55,984 bases of DNA, from NCBI GenBank assembly GCA_027013815.1, contig JALWFY010000038.1, positions 1-55,984 on the forward strand, read 5' to 3'. The DNA is from Desulfohalobiaceae bacterium (GTDB taxonomy: Bacteria; Desulfobacterota; Desulfovibrionia; Desulfovibrionales; Desulfothermaceae). Made by a program: the position numbers and the translations under genes. The stretch's first letter is position 1; the number at the start of each line of letters is the position of its first letter. Below are positions 1 through 9,196 of the stretch, in pieces. The notes beneath the pieces are model-generated. The model was not told the origin of the DNA. It made no database searches and saw only the letters and a program-made list of their open reading frames with translations.

Positions 1-516
1 CTCAGTTCAAATACCATCTTCATAGACAGAATCTATAATGATGCAAAGTTAAAAGTAACAAGTGAATTTAAAAAGATTGATCACCTAGATAAAGATACAA
101 TTTTTGAATATCTAGACTATAAAATGCAGGAGTTAAATTTAGCATTAGATAAAGAGATCATTTGGGAATATCTAGGAGGATGTATTCCTTTAATTCAAAA
201 AATGTTTAGAAAATTAAAATATTATAATTCATTAAAAGATTATTTAGAAAGTGAAACTAAATTAGCTAAAAGCGAAATAGTTGAAATTATGAAAAGATTT
301 TTAGATGATAAAAAAAGGACAATTTTTAAAGAAATAGCAAAAGAAATTATAAATAGAAGATATTATGAAAGCAAAGAAGATGAAAAAAAAGAATATTTAG
401 AAGTAATTGATCTTATGAGTAAGAGGGAAATATTTTTCTATGATCCACTTGAGCAGATTATAAAAGGAAACCATAGACTATATGAAAAAGCATTTGAGAA
501 ATTAACAAAAATTTAA
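1..516 (+). CDS. Archaeal-type ATPase, C-terminal part (partial at left edge)
   Basis: The reading frame is open from the first base, so this is the 171-residue tail of a gene that starts outside the window; the internal ATG at 124 is not its start. The first residues (LSSNTIFIDRIYNDAKL) match the sensor-1 region of the two complete ATPases at 47672-48733 and 48917-49978 (LTSNTIFIEKIYSDAKL). The end (FYDPLEQIIKGNHRLYEKAFEKL) matches their C-terminus (FYDPLELKVAGNSRIYEKGMEL). The family is the archaeal-type P-loop ATPases (ATPase_2, COG1672-like), whose cellular role is mostly unknown. The middle, probably winged-helix, part has diverged from both other copies. A third member in one window suggests the family is multicopy in this genome. 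Confidence 0.85.
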   Translation, partial: LSSNTIFIDRIYNDAKLKVTSEFKKIDHLDKDTIFEYLDYKMQELNLALDKEIIWEYLGGCIPLIQKMFRKLKYYNSLKDYLESETKLAKSEIVEIMKRFLDDKKRTIFKEIAKEIINRRYYESKEDEKKEYLEVIDLMSKREIFFYDPLEQIIKGNHRLYEKAFEKLTKI

Positions 517-572
517 TTATGGTAAAAATACTATGTAAAACATTAATTTAAAAAAAACAGGGGGAAGATGTT

Positions 573-737
573 ATTAAGAGTGCTAAAAAGGTCATATGAC
601 ATACAACTCTTGATAAAATAGCAGAAAAAGAAAAAAAATAGTTTATAACAAGCTGACATGGAAATATTAAATTAATGGATGATATAATTTTAAATCTTGA
701 AAATTTAATTAAAGAAGAAAATATAGGGTTGAAATAA
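573..737 (+). pseudogene. Possible decayed small gene before the first amidotransferase
   Basis: One frame across this gap reads as plausible protein broken by three stops. It gives pieces such as HTTLDKIAEKEKK, then stop, FITS, stop, and HGNIKLMDDIILNLENLIK, ending with a TAA at 735-737 just before the next gene. Reading through several stops in one frame suggests a decayed gene rather than random sequence, but AT-rich DNA makes Lys/Ile/Asn-rich frames by chance. I do not recognise a family. The rest of the 517-741 gap shows nothing else. Confidence 0.25.
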
Positions 738-741
738 AAAT

Positions 742-2556
742 ATGTGTGGTATAGCAGGTTCTGTTAATTTATCTCTTGATTTTGATTTTCTTTATTCTTG
801 TCTTAAACATAGGGGACCAGATGATGTTGGTTTATACAGATACAAAAATGTCTCTCTATTTCATACAAGACTTGCAATTCAAGATATAAAAGGAGGCAAA
901 CAACCCTTTTGTCTTAAAGATTTTATTATAATATTCAATGGTGAAATATATAATCATCTTGAATTAAGAAAACACTATTTAAAAGAATTTCAATTTCGAA
1001 CCAAGTCTGATACAGAAACCCTCCTCTATCTCTATATAAAATTTAAGCACCATATGTTTGACAAAATAGATGGCATGTTTTCTTTTTGCATATTGGATAA
1101 AAAGAAAAATATACTTTTTCTGGCAAAAGATAGGACAGGAAAAAAACCTTTATATTATTTTCTTGATAAAGACATCTTCTTTTTTGCAAGTGAATTAAGA
1201 ACATTTTCTTTTATAAAATCTCTTGAAATAAATGAAGAAGCCATTTTAACCTATCTTAAATGTGGATTTTTCCCTTTTGATACTACTCCATATAAAAATG
1301 TATGGAAACTAGAAAATGGTTCATTTCTTATTTATGACTTTAAAAATGGTACAATAAAAAAAGAAAAATTTTTTAACATATTAGATTATTACAAAGAAGA
1401 TAAAATAAGATCAAATAAAAATAGTATAATTGAAATACTAGAGGAGAAAATTTTAAAAAGCATAAAATATAGACTTCTTTCCTCAGACCTTGAAGTGGGA
1501 GCCTTTTTAAGCGGAGGTATTGACAGCTCTTTAATAGTGGCAATGGCATCCAATTACACATCTAAAGTGAAGACCTTTACAGTTAAGTTTGAAGGAAAGT
1601 ACGATGAATCTTCTCTTGCTAGATTAACCGCCCAAAAATATTGCACAGACCATACTGAGATATACATCTCAATGGATTTAAAAAAAGATATTTGGGAAAT
1701 ACTTAAAAATTATGCAATGCCTTTTATGGATTCATCTGCAATTCCAAGCTATTATGTAAGTAGAGAGGCCAAAAAACATATAACTGTAGTATTAAATGGT
1801 GATGGAGCCGATGAATTATTTGCAGGATATAGAAGATATGTTCCAATTGCCAATAACCTTATAAATTTTGCAAAAAAAATTAATTTTATTACAAGGTTTT
1901 TGCCAGTTCCCCATGAGAAAGAATCTTTTTATAATTATTTATATAGACTACTTAGTATAAGTTCCAAAAAGGATTTAGATCTTTACACCTCCTCAACAAA
2001 TGATATATTCGATGATGTATATGTAATAAGAAAAAACTCCATTCTAGATAGACTTGATAATTTTATTGTTGAGATCTTTAATAATAAAGATTTAACGGAG
2101 TTATCAAAATTTTTATATCTTGATTTCAAATTAATTTTGTTTTGTGACTTGCTTATTAAAATGGATATAGCAACAATGGCAAACTCATTGGAGGCAAGGA
2201 GTCCTTTTTTAAGCAAATATATGCTTGAATTTGTCCCTAAGTTGCCAGATAATTACAAGATAAACAGATTAACCACAAAATATATTTTAAGAGAATTGGC
2301 AAAAAAATATTTACCAAAAGAGATCATAAATCAACCTAAAAGAGGGTTTGAAGTACCTTTAAAAAAATGGATCAATTTTGACATAAAGGATATAATATCT
2401 GATGTCCTAAAAAAGGGTTGTTATTCAGAGAATTTTATAAATAGAAAATTCATTGATAGATTGCTTGATGGAAAAATAAAGGTGTCAGATGAAAAAAGGG
2501 CCAAAATGTTGTGGACTATGTTTTGTTTAGAGGTGTGGAAAAAACATTGGGCATAA
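742..2556 (+). CDS. asnB: Asparagine synthase (glutamine-hydrolysing)-like amidotransferase
   Basis: 604 residues with the two domains of class-II asparagine synthases. The N-terminal glutaminase domain starts MCGIAG, so Cys2 is available as nucleophile, followed by the RGPDD and FNGEIYN motifs. The C-terminal synthetase domain has the PP-loop SGGIDSS near residue 258 and LNGDGADELFAGY near residue 350. The family moves glutamine-derived ammonia to an ATP-activated carboxylate, classically aspartate. In glycan loci, relatives are thought to amidate sugars or glycan precursors. The adjoining GT4 and ATP-grasp genes favour that role over plain asparagine supply, which is inference. It is one of three paralogues in the window (24227-26110 and 29046-30842). 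Confidence 0.88.
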   Translation: MCGIAGSVNLSLDFDFLYSCLKHRGPDDVGLYRYKNVSLFHTRLAIQDIKGGKQPFCLKDFIIIFNGEIYNHLELRKHYLKEFQFRTKSDTETLLYLYIKFKHHMFDKIDGMFSFCILDKKKNILFLAKDRTGKKPLYYFLDKDIFFFASELRTFSFIKSLEINEEAILTYLKCGFFPFDTTPYKNVWKLENGSFLIYDFKNGTIKKEKFFNILDYYKEDKIRSNKNSIIEILEEKILKSIKYRLLSSDLEVGAFLSGGIDSSLIVAMASNYTSKVKTFTVKFEGKYDESSLARLTAQKYCTDHTEIYISMDLKKDIWEILKNYAMPFMDSSAIPSYYVSREAKKHITVVLNGDGADELFAGYRRYVPIANNLINFAKKINFITRFLPVPHEKESFYNYLYRLLSISSKKDLDLYTSSTNDIFDDVYVIRKNSILDRLDNFIVEIFNNKDLTELSKFLYLDFKLILFCDLLIKMDIATMANSLEARSPFLSKYMLEFVPKLPDNYKINRLTTKYILRELAKKYLPKEIINQPKRGFEVPLKKWINFDIKDIISDVLKKGCYSENFINRKFIDRLLDGKIKVSDEKRAKMLWTMFCLEVWKKHWA

Positions 2557-2618
2557 CTCGTAGATAATGATTGTAAAATAAGCGATAAGACGTACAAAAA
2601 ACAAATATAGATATTAAG

Positions 2619-3749
2619 ATGACCTTCAGAGCACCAAATACAAACCAACCCTTAAAGATAGCCTTTCTCTCCCACTTAGATTTGAACCTCTATCTTTTTA
2701 GACTCCCTATAATGCTTGAGCTAAAGAAAAAAGGGCTTGAGGTCTTTGCAATTGTGCCAAATGGCATTTATTTCAATAAATTTAGAGAACTTGGAATCAT
2801 GGCCATTGATTACAAAATAAAAAGGGAAAGTTTAAATATGCTCAATGAGATCAAAACTATAAAAAATATAAGAAGAATAATAAAAGACTTAAATCCTGAT
2901 ATCTTACATACCTTTATGCATAAACCCAATATCTATGGCAATCTTTCTGGCGCTAAAAATATTGTTAATACAATTACAGGTCTTGGAAGTTTTTTTATAA
3001 ATAAAGGTGTTAAACCCAAGTCAGTTAAAATGATCATTGAAAATCTCTATAGGTTCACATCAAAAAATGCCAAAAGGGTTGTTTTTCAAAATAGTGATGA
3101 TTTGAATTACTTTGTATTAAAAGGGATAATCCCCAAGAAAAAAACAACATTGATAAAAGGTAGTGGTATAAATACCCATGAATTTAGACCTATACCCAAA
3201 AATAAAGTACTCATAAAAAATTTAAATATAGATGAAAAACCTGTTGTTTTAATGGTAGCTAGGGTGATAAAAGATAAGGGGGTTCAAGAATATATAAAGG
3301 CAGCTGAAATATTAAAAGATAGGGCCAATTTTTTATATGCAGGTGATATTGACAGGGGTAATAAAAATAGCTTTATGCCAGATTGGAAAAATGTAAAATA
3401 CTTAGGATTTAGGACTGATATGAAGGAGTTGATTTCCATTTGTGACGTATTTGTGTTACCAAGTTACAGAGAAGGGATCCCAAGGACATTGCTTGAGGCT
3501 GCGTCTATGGCCAAGCCTATTGTAACTACAAATTCTGTAGGTTGCCGAGAAATTGTCCAGGATGGTAAAAATGGTTTTTTGGTTCCCATAAAAGACCATA
3601 TATCCCTTGCAAAAAAGATCAACACATTAATCAATAATGTAGAGTTAAGAAAACAGTTTGGTATCTCCGGGAGGGAAAAGGTGTTAAAGGAGTTTGATAT
3701 CAAAATAATTGTAAATGAATATATAAAGGTATATGAAGAAATAATCTAA
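2619..3749 (+). CDS. Glycosyltransferase family 4
   Basis: 376-residue GT-B fold transferase. The N-terminal acceptor domain begins around KIAFLSHLDL and holds VNTITGLGSFF, a motif common in transferases acting on lipid-linked bacillosamine or similar amino sugars (PglA/WbuB-like). The donor domain has VLMVARVIKDKGV (about 210) and the retaining E-x7-E motif in SYREGIPRTLLEAAS (about 285-298). No signal peptide, so it acts at the cytoplasmic membrane face. It lies 62 bases after the asparagine synthase-like gene. Donor and acceptor cannot be read from sequence. The ATG at 2619 has a poor ribosome site, so a later start near LKIAF is possible. Confidence 0.88.
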   Translation: MTFRAPNTNQPLKIAFLSHLDLNLYLFRLPIMLELKKKGLEVFAIVPNGIYFNKFRELGIMAIDYKIKRESLNMLNEIKTIKNIRRIIKDLNPDILHTFMHKPNIYGNLSGAKNIVNTITGLGSFFINKGVKPKSVKMIIENLYRFTSKNAKRVVFQNSDDLNYFVLKGIIPKKKTTLIKGSGINTHEFRPIPKNKVLIKNLNIDEKPVVLMVARVIKDKGVQEYIKAAEILKDRANFLYAGDIDRGNKNSFMPDWKNVKYLGFRTDMKELISICDVFVLPSYREGIPRTLLEAASMAKPIVTTNSVGCREIVQDGKNGFLVPIKDHISLAKKINTLINNVELRKQFGISGREKVLKEFDIKIIVNEYIKVYEEII

Positions 3750-3966
3750 ATAACGGATAAATAAATCCTTTACATGTGCTAATTGGAAGACCTCATAAAG
3801 TTAAAATAGTTCAAGTAATATACTGGAAAAATTAAGTATGGTAAAATCGAGATACTTGTAATATATTTTCTCATTAAAAATATTAGATTTCTTTATATTT
3901 AACTTATAAAAAATAGATGACTTTCTCAAAACTAACAATTATAAAGAAGGTTAGGGGTAATATAGG

Positions 3967-4929
3967 ATGATAAACAATATCTTAATAACAAGCGCTGGTC
4001 GAAGGGTAAGTTTAGTAAAGATTTTTCAAAAAACTCTAAAAAAATTTAATGAACATGGTAAAGTATACACAACGGATATGAATCCATATCTTAGCAGTGC
4101 ATGTCATGTATCAGATGGATATAAAAAAGTACCAAGGGTTACAGATAAAAACTATTTAAAAATATTAAAAAAATATTGTTTAGAGAAAAATATTTCAATA
4201 GTAGTCCCTACTATAGATCCTGAACTTGCTATTCTTGCAAGAGCAAAAGATGAATTCTTAGAGGATGGTATATTTCTAGCAATTTCCTCTTTAGATCTAT
4301 GTGAAACCTTTTATTTAAAACATAGCACAGAAAAGTTCTTCCTAACCCATAATATTCATACTCCCAAAATAATTTCAGATATAAAGAACTGTAATTATCC
4401 TATTTTTGCTAAATTAAATAACTCATCTTCCTCTATTGGGGCTCAAATAGTACATACTTATGAGAGGGCAAAGGATCTAATAAATAGTGGTGATTATATT
4501 TTTCAAGAATATGTTAAAGGAGAAGAATTTACCATAGACGCTTTTATAGATAAAACAGGAAATGTAATATGTATCGTTCCCAGACAAAGAATAGAAGTAA
4601 GAGCAGGAGAGGTAAGTAAAGCTAGGACTGTTAAAGATAAAAATATTATAGATTCAGTTAGAAATTTATGTAATAAGTTAAAAGGTGCTTATGGATGTCT
4701 TACTATCCAACTATTTAAAACAAAGGATAAAATAGTGTTTATAGAAATTAATCCTAGATTTGGAGGTGGATATCCTCTTAGCTATCATGCTGGTGCCAAT
4801 TACGCTGAATATTTGATAAGAGATTATCTTGGAGAACAATTGAGTTACAATGAAAATTGGAAGGATAATTTAATTATGCTTAGATATGACGCAGAGGTAA
4901 TTGTAGATGGTAATAGTATTCGATCTTGA
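3967..4929 (+). CDS. ATP-grasp ligase (CarB/PylC-like)
   Basis: 320-residue ATP-grasp protein. A Rossmann-like N-terminus (NILITSAGRRVSLVK) is followed by the ATP-grasp core, with FAKLNNSSSSIGAQ in the nucleotide loop, FQEYVKGEEFTID in the middle and the metal-binding EINPRFGGGYPLS near residue 263. Such enzymes join a carboxylate, through an acyl-phosphate, to an amine or thiol. Members in polysaccharide loci probably attach amino acids or other acyl groups to sugars. It overlaps the following HAD gene by 23 bases, so the pair is very likely co-translated. The 217-base gap upstream (3750-3966) shows no clear feature. The substrate is unknown. Confidence 0.85.
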   Translation: MINNILITSAGRRVSLVKIFQKTLKKFNEHGKVYTTDMNPYLSSACHVSDGYKKVPRVTDKNYLKILKKYCLEKNISIVVPTIDPELAILARAKDEFLEDGIFLAISSLDLCETFYLKHSTEKFFLTHNIHTPKIISDIKNCNYPIFAKLNNSSSSIGAQIVHTYERAKDLINSGDYIFQEYVKGEEFTIDAFIDKTGNVICIVPRQRIEVRAGEVSKARTVKDKNIIDSVRNLCNKLKGAYGCLTIQLFKTKDKIVFIEINPRFGGGYPLSYHAGANYAEYLIRDYLGEQLSYNENWKDNLIMLRYDAEVIVDGNSIRS

Positions 4930-5542
4930 TGATACCTTATATAATGAAATAGATTTTGTTAAAAGTGGTTTTAGAGAAGTAGCAAGATACTTACACAATG
5001 AAGTTTATTACGAATATATGATGAAGGTTTTTAGAGAGGAGGGAAGCGGAAAGATATTTAATAAATTAATTGAAAAATATAATCTTTCTATTTCTCTTAA
5101 AAAATTAATAGAAATCTATAGATTCCATTATCCTGATATTTCTTTAACAAAAGATACAATAGAACTATTGGACTTTACACAACAATTTCATACTGCCCTT
5201 ATTAGTGATGGACATTATATAATGCAAAAAAATAAATTTTTTTCTCTAGGACTAAAAAAATACATCGAATTTCCTATATTTACAGACTTTTACCAAACAG
5301 ACAAGCTTGACATTAAAATTTTTAAGCTAGTTATGGAATTTTTTAAAGAGGAAAAACACTTTATATATATAGCAGATAATCCTAAAAAGGATTTTATAGT
5401 TCCAAACAAATTAGGATGGATAACCATTAGATATAAAAATCCGTTGGGTATATACAAAGATCTAGAAAGTAATACTCATTTTGAAATAAAAGATATAAAA
5501 CACTGTATTGAAATATTAAAGAGATTACAAACTCCTATTTAA
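4907..5542 (+). CDS. HAD-family hydrolase
   Basis: 211 residues. Haloacid-dehalogenase motif I is at the very N-terminus (VFDLDDTLYNE, with the Asp nucleophile and Asp+2). Motif II is ALISDGH, motif III is the Lys in TDKLDIKIF, and motif IV is IADNPKKDF. The start ATG at 4907 lies inside the ATP-grasp gene and puts motif I five residues from the start, as usual for the family. It is probably a small-molecule or sugar-phosphate phosphatase working with its overlapping ATP-grasp partner. That partnership comes from the overlap, not from a recognised pathway. Confidence 0.85.
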   Translation: MVIVFDLDDTLYNEIDFVKSGFREVARYLHNEVYYEYMMKVFREEGSGKIFNKLIEKYNLSISLKKLIEIYRFHYPDISLTKDTIELLDFTQQFHTALISDGHYIMQKNKFFSLGLKKYIEFPIFTDFYQTDKLDIKIFKLVMEFFKEEKHFIYIADNPKKDFIVPNKLGWITIRYKNPLGIYKDLESNTHFEIKDIKHCIEILKRLQTPI

Positions 5543-5648
5543 TTTAAATAAAATTAGTTCCAAATCAAAATCAAAAAATAATACAATAGAATTATATTTT
5601 TAAACATGGTTTATTATAAACTTTTTAGAAATTAAGAGAGGATATATT

Positions 5649-6164
5649 ATGATTCAAGAATCTCTATTAAAAAAAATAGATATATTAAAGGAAGTTAATG
5701 AAGATATATTAAATGAAATACAAAAGGGCTGTCAATTAAAGACCCTAAATAAAGGAGAAATATTATTTGAATATAAATCTAGGATCTCATCTCTTTATAT
5801 GATATTGGATGGACGAGTGGAACTCATTCTTCCTATAAAGGACAAAACAGAACTAAAGATCTATGAGGCCAAGGCAGGAGATACCATTGGACTATCCTCT
5901 CTACTAGATGATAGTTGTCACACCATATACACAGCCAGATGTTCAAAGGCCCCAACTCAAGTAATAGAACTAAAGGCTGAAATCTTAAAGGAAATATTTA
6001 ATAAAGACATAGGATTTGCCTATACCTTTAGTAAAATCCTTTTAAAGGAATTTAACACACAAAAGGTGAGGCAAAATATCATATTTTTAAATACCATATT
6101 AGATCATCCTGCACTTAAAAAGGTTGTCAAGGGGCCTTATACCCTTAACAACCTTGCAGTCTAA
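5649..6164 (+). CDS. Cyclic-nucleotide-binding-domain (Crp-like) protein without HTH
   Basis: 171 residues. Residues about 8-125 form a cNMP-binding beta-barrel like that of Crp/Fnr (ISSLYMILDGRVELI, AGDTIGLSSLLDD). The phosphate-binding cassette is not canonical, since the usual Arg-Ala pair is not evident, so the ligand is uncertain. There is no C-terminal helix-turn-helix, so it is not a complete Crp regulator and more likely acts as a sensor or partner domain. Start: GAGAGG at about 5635-5641 sits a normal distance before the ATG. Its last codons double as the putA terminator of the opposite strand (6117-6155). Confidence 0.75.
   Translation: MIQESLLKKIDILKEVNEDILNEIQKGCQLKTLNKGEILFEYKSRISSLYMILDGRVELILPIKDKTELKIYEAKAGDTIGLSSLLDDSCHTIYTARCSKAPTQVIELKAEILKEIFNKDIGFAYTFSKILLKEFNTQKVRQNIIFLNTILDHPALKKVVKGPYTLNNLAV
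6117..6155 (-). terminator. Rho-independent terminator of putA, inside the end of the convergent gene
   Basis: On the minus strand AAGGTTGTTAAGGG pairs with CCCTTGACAACCTT (8 bp, one mismatch, then 5 bp), followed directly by TTTTT. It lies 18 bases after the putA stop codon. The T-run exists only on the minus strand, so it should act for putA and not for the plus-strand gene it lies in. Confidence 0.75.
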
Positions 6165-6172
6165 AATCCAGA

Positions 6173-9100
6173 TTACTCTACCCACTCATCTCCTTCGTTG
6201 ATTGGGGCAAATCCCCTTCTCATGGTATTTTCTGTAATACAAATAGGATCTAAGAACTGAAGTAGATAGTCAGGGCCACCTGCCTTGGAGCCAATGCCAG
6301 ATAGTTTGAATCCACCAAAGGGTTGTCTTTCCACAAGGGCACCTGTTATTCCCCTATTTAGGTATAGGTTTCCAACCCTAAATTCACGTCTAGTCCTTTC
6401 CAAATTCCTTGGACTACGTGTGAATACACCACCTGTAAGTGCATACCTTGTTGAATTTGCCCATTTTATGGCCTCATTAAAGTCTTTGACCTTCATAATT
6501 GAAAGCACTGGTCCAAATATCTCTTCTTGGGCTAATCTGCACTCTGGAGTAATGTTTTCCACAATAGTAAGTGGCACATAATATCCCTTTTGCGGAATAT
6601 CATCTCTAATTAAGAGTATATTCCCTTCTTGTTTTGCGATCTCTATATATCTTAGTATCTTTTCCTGAGCAGACTTATCTACCACAGGTCCCATATAATA
6701 GGTGGGATCTTCTGCTGGACCTATTTTTATTGATTTTGCTGCTTCTACCAATCTTTTTACAAATTTATCGTAAATAGGCTCTACTACTATAACCCTTGAA
6801 CAGGCAGAACATTTTTGTCCTTGATATCCAAAGGCTGAATATATTATATCAAGTACAGCCTCATCTAGATCAGCATCATCGTCAACAATTATTGCATTTT
6901 TACCACCCATTTCAGCAATCACCCTTTTCACATGATCTTGGCCCTGACTCACCTTTGCAGCCTTTTCCACTATCCTAAGCCCCACTTCCATGGATCCAGT
7001 AAAGGCTATTACACTTATATCTGGATGTTCTACTAGATAGTCCCCTATCTCACTCCCACTTCCTGGCACATAGTTAAATACCCCGCCTGGAAGTCCTGCG
7101 GCCTTAAATATTTCAGCAAGGGTAAAACCAACCACAGAAGACAATGAAGCTGGTTTGTATAATACAGGATTTCCTGCCACAATTGCAGCAGCGCTCATGC
7201 CACATGAAATAGCTAAAGGAAAATTCCATGGGGCAATTACTGCAGCAATACCTTTGCCTTGATATATGAGATGATTAATCTCTCCAGGTGCCCTTCCCAT
7301 GCGTCTTGGGGATCCAAGACGGATCATTTCTCTGGCATAATACTCTAGAAAATCAATTGCTTCTGCCACATCAGCATGGGCCTGGTCCCATTGTTTACCT
7401 ACCTCTAAGATCTGCCATGCAGCCAATCTGAATATATTTTTCCTTGCATAGTCAGCAGCTTTAAAGAGATACTTTGCCCTATCTTCTGGGTTTAAGTCCC
7501 TCCATTCTGGAAGCACTGATTTTGCAGCCCTTATTGCATGGTCTATTTCTGTCTTAGTTGCCTGAGAAATGTATCCAATTACCTCATCTGGATCTGCAGG
7601 ATTAACTGAGGGGATCTTATTTGAGGTCAAAACTTCCTTACCACCAATAATGAGGGAATAAGTCTTGCCAAGCTCCTTTCTAACATCAGAGATCGCCCTT
7701 TTAAAGGCCTCCCTTTGCTCTTTTTTTGTAAAATCCACAAAAGGATGGTTTTTAAAGGGTAAAATACCCTTCTCTTGTTCCTCTTTTAACCCTTGCGTTT
7801 GTTTTTTTCTCTCTTTTACTAAGATATTTGGGTCTTCTAAGAGTCTGTCTAGATCTGCGCCCTCTACAAAACTCTGTCTTAAAAAGGATTCATTTGCTGT
7901 ATTCTCTAAAAGCCTTCTCACCAAATAGGCCATGCCAGGTACAAGTTCCCCATATGGTGCATATAACCTCACCCTCTTGGCCACGTTCTGGAGTCCTTTT
8001 CTAACAGGCTCTGCCATCCCATATAAGACCTGAAATTCATATCTACTCTCATCTATCTGAAATTCCCTAGCCATTTCCATAACCGCTGAGATGGTCCTAA
8101 TATTATGAGAACCACAAGCAAAGTAACAAATATCACTATTTTTCAGGATCATCTCTGCATGCCTTTCATATGCAGCATCAGTTTCTGCTTTAATAGTATA
8201 TACAGGTATATCCCAACCCCTTTGTTTGGCAATTACAGTCTCATAATCCCAGTATGCCCCTTTGACCAGTCTAATAGAAATATTTGTCCCCTGTTCCCTG
8301 GCCCAATCAAGGAGCTGTTCTAAATCTTGATCTGTATCTTTGAGATATGACTGCAGCACAACTGCCAGTTGATCAAAATCTTTAAAATCAGGGTCCATTT
8401 TAAGCCTTTTATAAACCTCTAGGGTAATATCCTTATATGAATATTGTTCCATATCAATACAGAGGTGACCCCCTATCTCTTTTACCTTAGATACTATTGG
8501 TCTCAGCCTCTCACAAATCATGTTCACACTGTTATCAAAATCAGATGGTCGTGCCTGAGAATAAAGGGCAGAAGGCTTGATGGAACAATTGACCTTAGGG
8601 GCATAACCCCAATCTAGATCACCACCTGTAATCAATCCATCCCATTTCTTTGCCTCTTTTGCCAGGGCATCCAATAGATCTAAATAACTCCTTTGATATA
8701 CAAGAGCCTCTTCTTCACTAACTGTTGCTTCACCAAGTATATCCACTGTAAATGCAAAATTATCCTTTCTCAGTTTATTTAAGGTCTTAAGACCCTGTTT
8801 TGTATTTTCACCAATAATAAACTGCATTGCCATAGACTTGATGTTTGAAGAAATAGTCTTTGCCAAGATCTTCCCTCCAAAGACCTTTCCTATTCCACCA
8901 GCCCCTTTTGCCCCCCACTTGAGGACTGCAGGTAGGTTGTCGTCATCTCCAAAATATTCTTCAATGTGTCTAATGAGTGATTCCGATGTATTTAAATAGG
9001 GCAATACATCTACAAAGCGAAAGAGTTGAATCTTGAAGTTCTCACTCTTCATTGCCCAATCCATTACCTTTCCAGTCCACCAGCTCTTATTGAACACCGA

Positions 9101-9178
9101 TGGGGCCTCCCCACTAATTGACCTAAAAAACTCCTTCCCCCTAGCCTTTATTCTTTGATTCAAGGCCTCTTTGTCCAT
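6173..9178 (-). CDS. putA: Bifunctional proline dehydrogenase / L-glutamate-gamma-semialdehyde dehydrogenase
   Basis: 1001 residues: the short PutA type that lacks the N-terminal DNA-binding domain of the longer trifunctional enzymes. It oxidises proline to P5C with FAD and then P5C to glutamate with NAD+. A helical arm (about 1-125) is followed by the PRODH barrel (to about 450, with KGAYWDYE and QVLYGMAEPVRKGL) and the aldehyde dehydrogenase domain (about 500-985). The latter has AEMGGKNAIIV and the catalytic Cys790 in GYQGQKCSACSR. A strong AGGAGG site supports the start. The Lrp-family gene lies 18 bases upstream on the same strand, so both are probably one operon with local regulation. 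Confidence 0.96.
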   Translation of the reverse strand: MDKEALNQRIKARGKEFFRSISGEAPSVFNKSWWTGKVMDWAMKSENFKIQLFRFVDVLPYLNTSESLIRHIEEYFGDDDNLPAVLKWGAKGAGGIGKVFGGKILAKTISSNIKSMAMQFIIGENTKQGLKTLNKLRKDNFAFTVDILGEATVSEEEALVYQRSYLDLLDALAKEAKKWDGLITGGDLDWGYAPKVNCSIKPSALYSQARPSDFDNSVNMICERLRPIVSKVKEIGGHLCIDMEQYSYKDITLEVYKRLKMDPDFKDFDQLAVVLQSYLKDTDQDLEQLLDWAREQGTNISIRLVKGAYWDYETVIAKQRGWDIPVYTIKAETDAAYERHAEMILKNSDICYFACGSHNIRTISAVMEMAREFQIDESRYEFQVLYGMAEPVRKGLQNVAKRVRLYAPYGELVPGMAYLVRRLLENTANESFLRQSFVEGADLDRLLEDPNILVKERKKQTQGLKEEQEKGILPFKNHPFVDFTKKEQREAFKRAISDVRKELGKTYSLIIGGKEVLTSNKIPSVNPADPDEVIGYISQATKTEIDHAIRAAKSVLPEWRDLNPEDRAKYLFKAADYARKNIFRLAAWQILEVGKQWDQAHADVAEAIDFLEYYAREMIRLGSPRRMGRAPGEINHLIYQGKGIAAVIAPWNFPLAISCGMSAAAIVAGNPVLYKPASLSSVVGFTLAEIFKAAGLPGGVFNYVPGSGSEIGDYLVEHPDISVIAFTGSMEVGLRIVEKAAKVSQGQDHVKRVIAEMGGKNAIIVDDDADLDEAVLDIIYSAFGYQGQKCSACSRVIVVEPIYDKFVKRLVEAAKSIKIGPAEDPTYYMGPVVDKSAQEKILRYIEIAKQEGNILLIRDDIPQKGYYVPLTIVENITPECRLAQEEIFGPVLSIMKVKDFNEAIKWANSTRYALTGGVFTRSPRNLERTRREFRVGNLYLNRGITGALVERQPFGGFKLSGIGSKAGGPDYLLQFLDPICITENTMRRGFAPINEGDEWVE

Positions 9179-9196
9179 AATAGATATACCTCCTCT

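Noticed and set aside
3750-3966. Short open frame around 3777-3836 (LIGRPHKVKIVQVIYWKN)
   Set aside because: Fewer than 25 codons, no ribosome site, no recognisable family; chance in AT-rich DNA is as likely.
6285-8323. Several plus-strand open frames across putA
   Set aside because: They mirror the strongly supported minus-strand gene and have no ribosome sites or family features.
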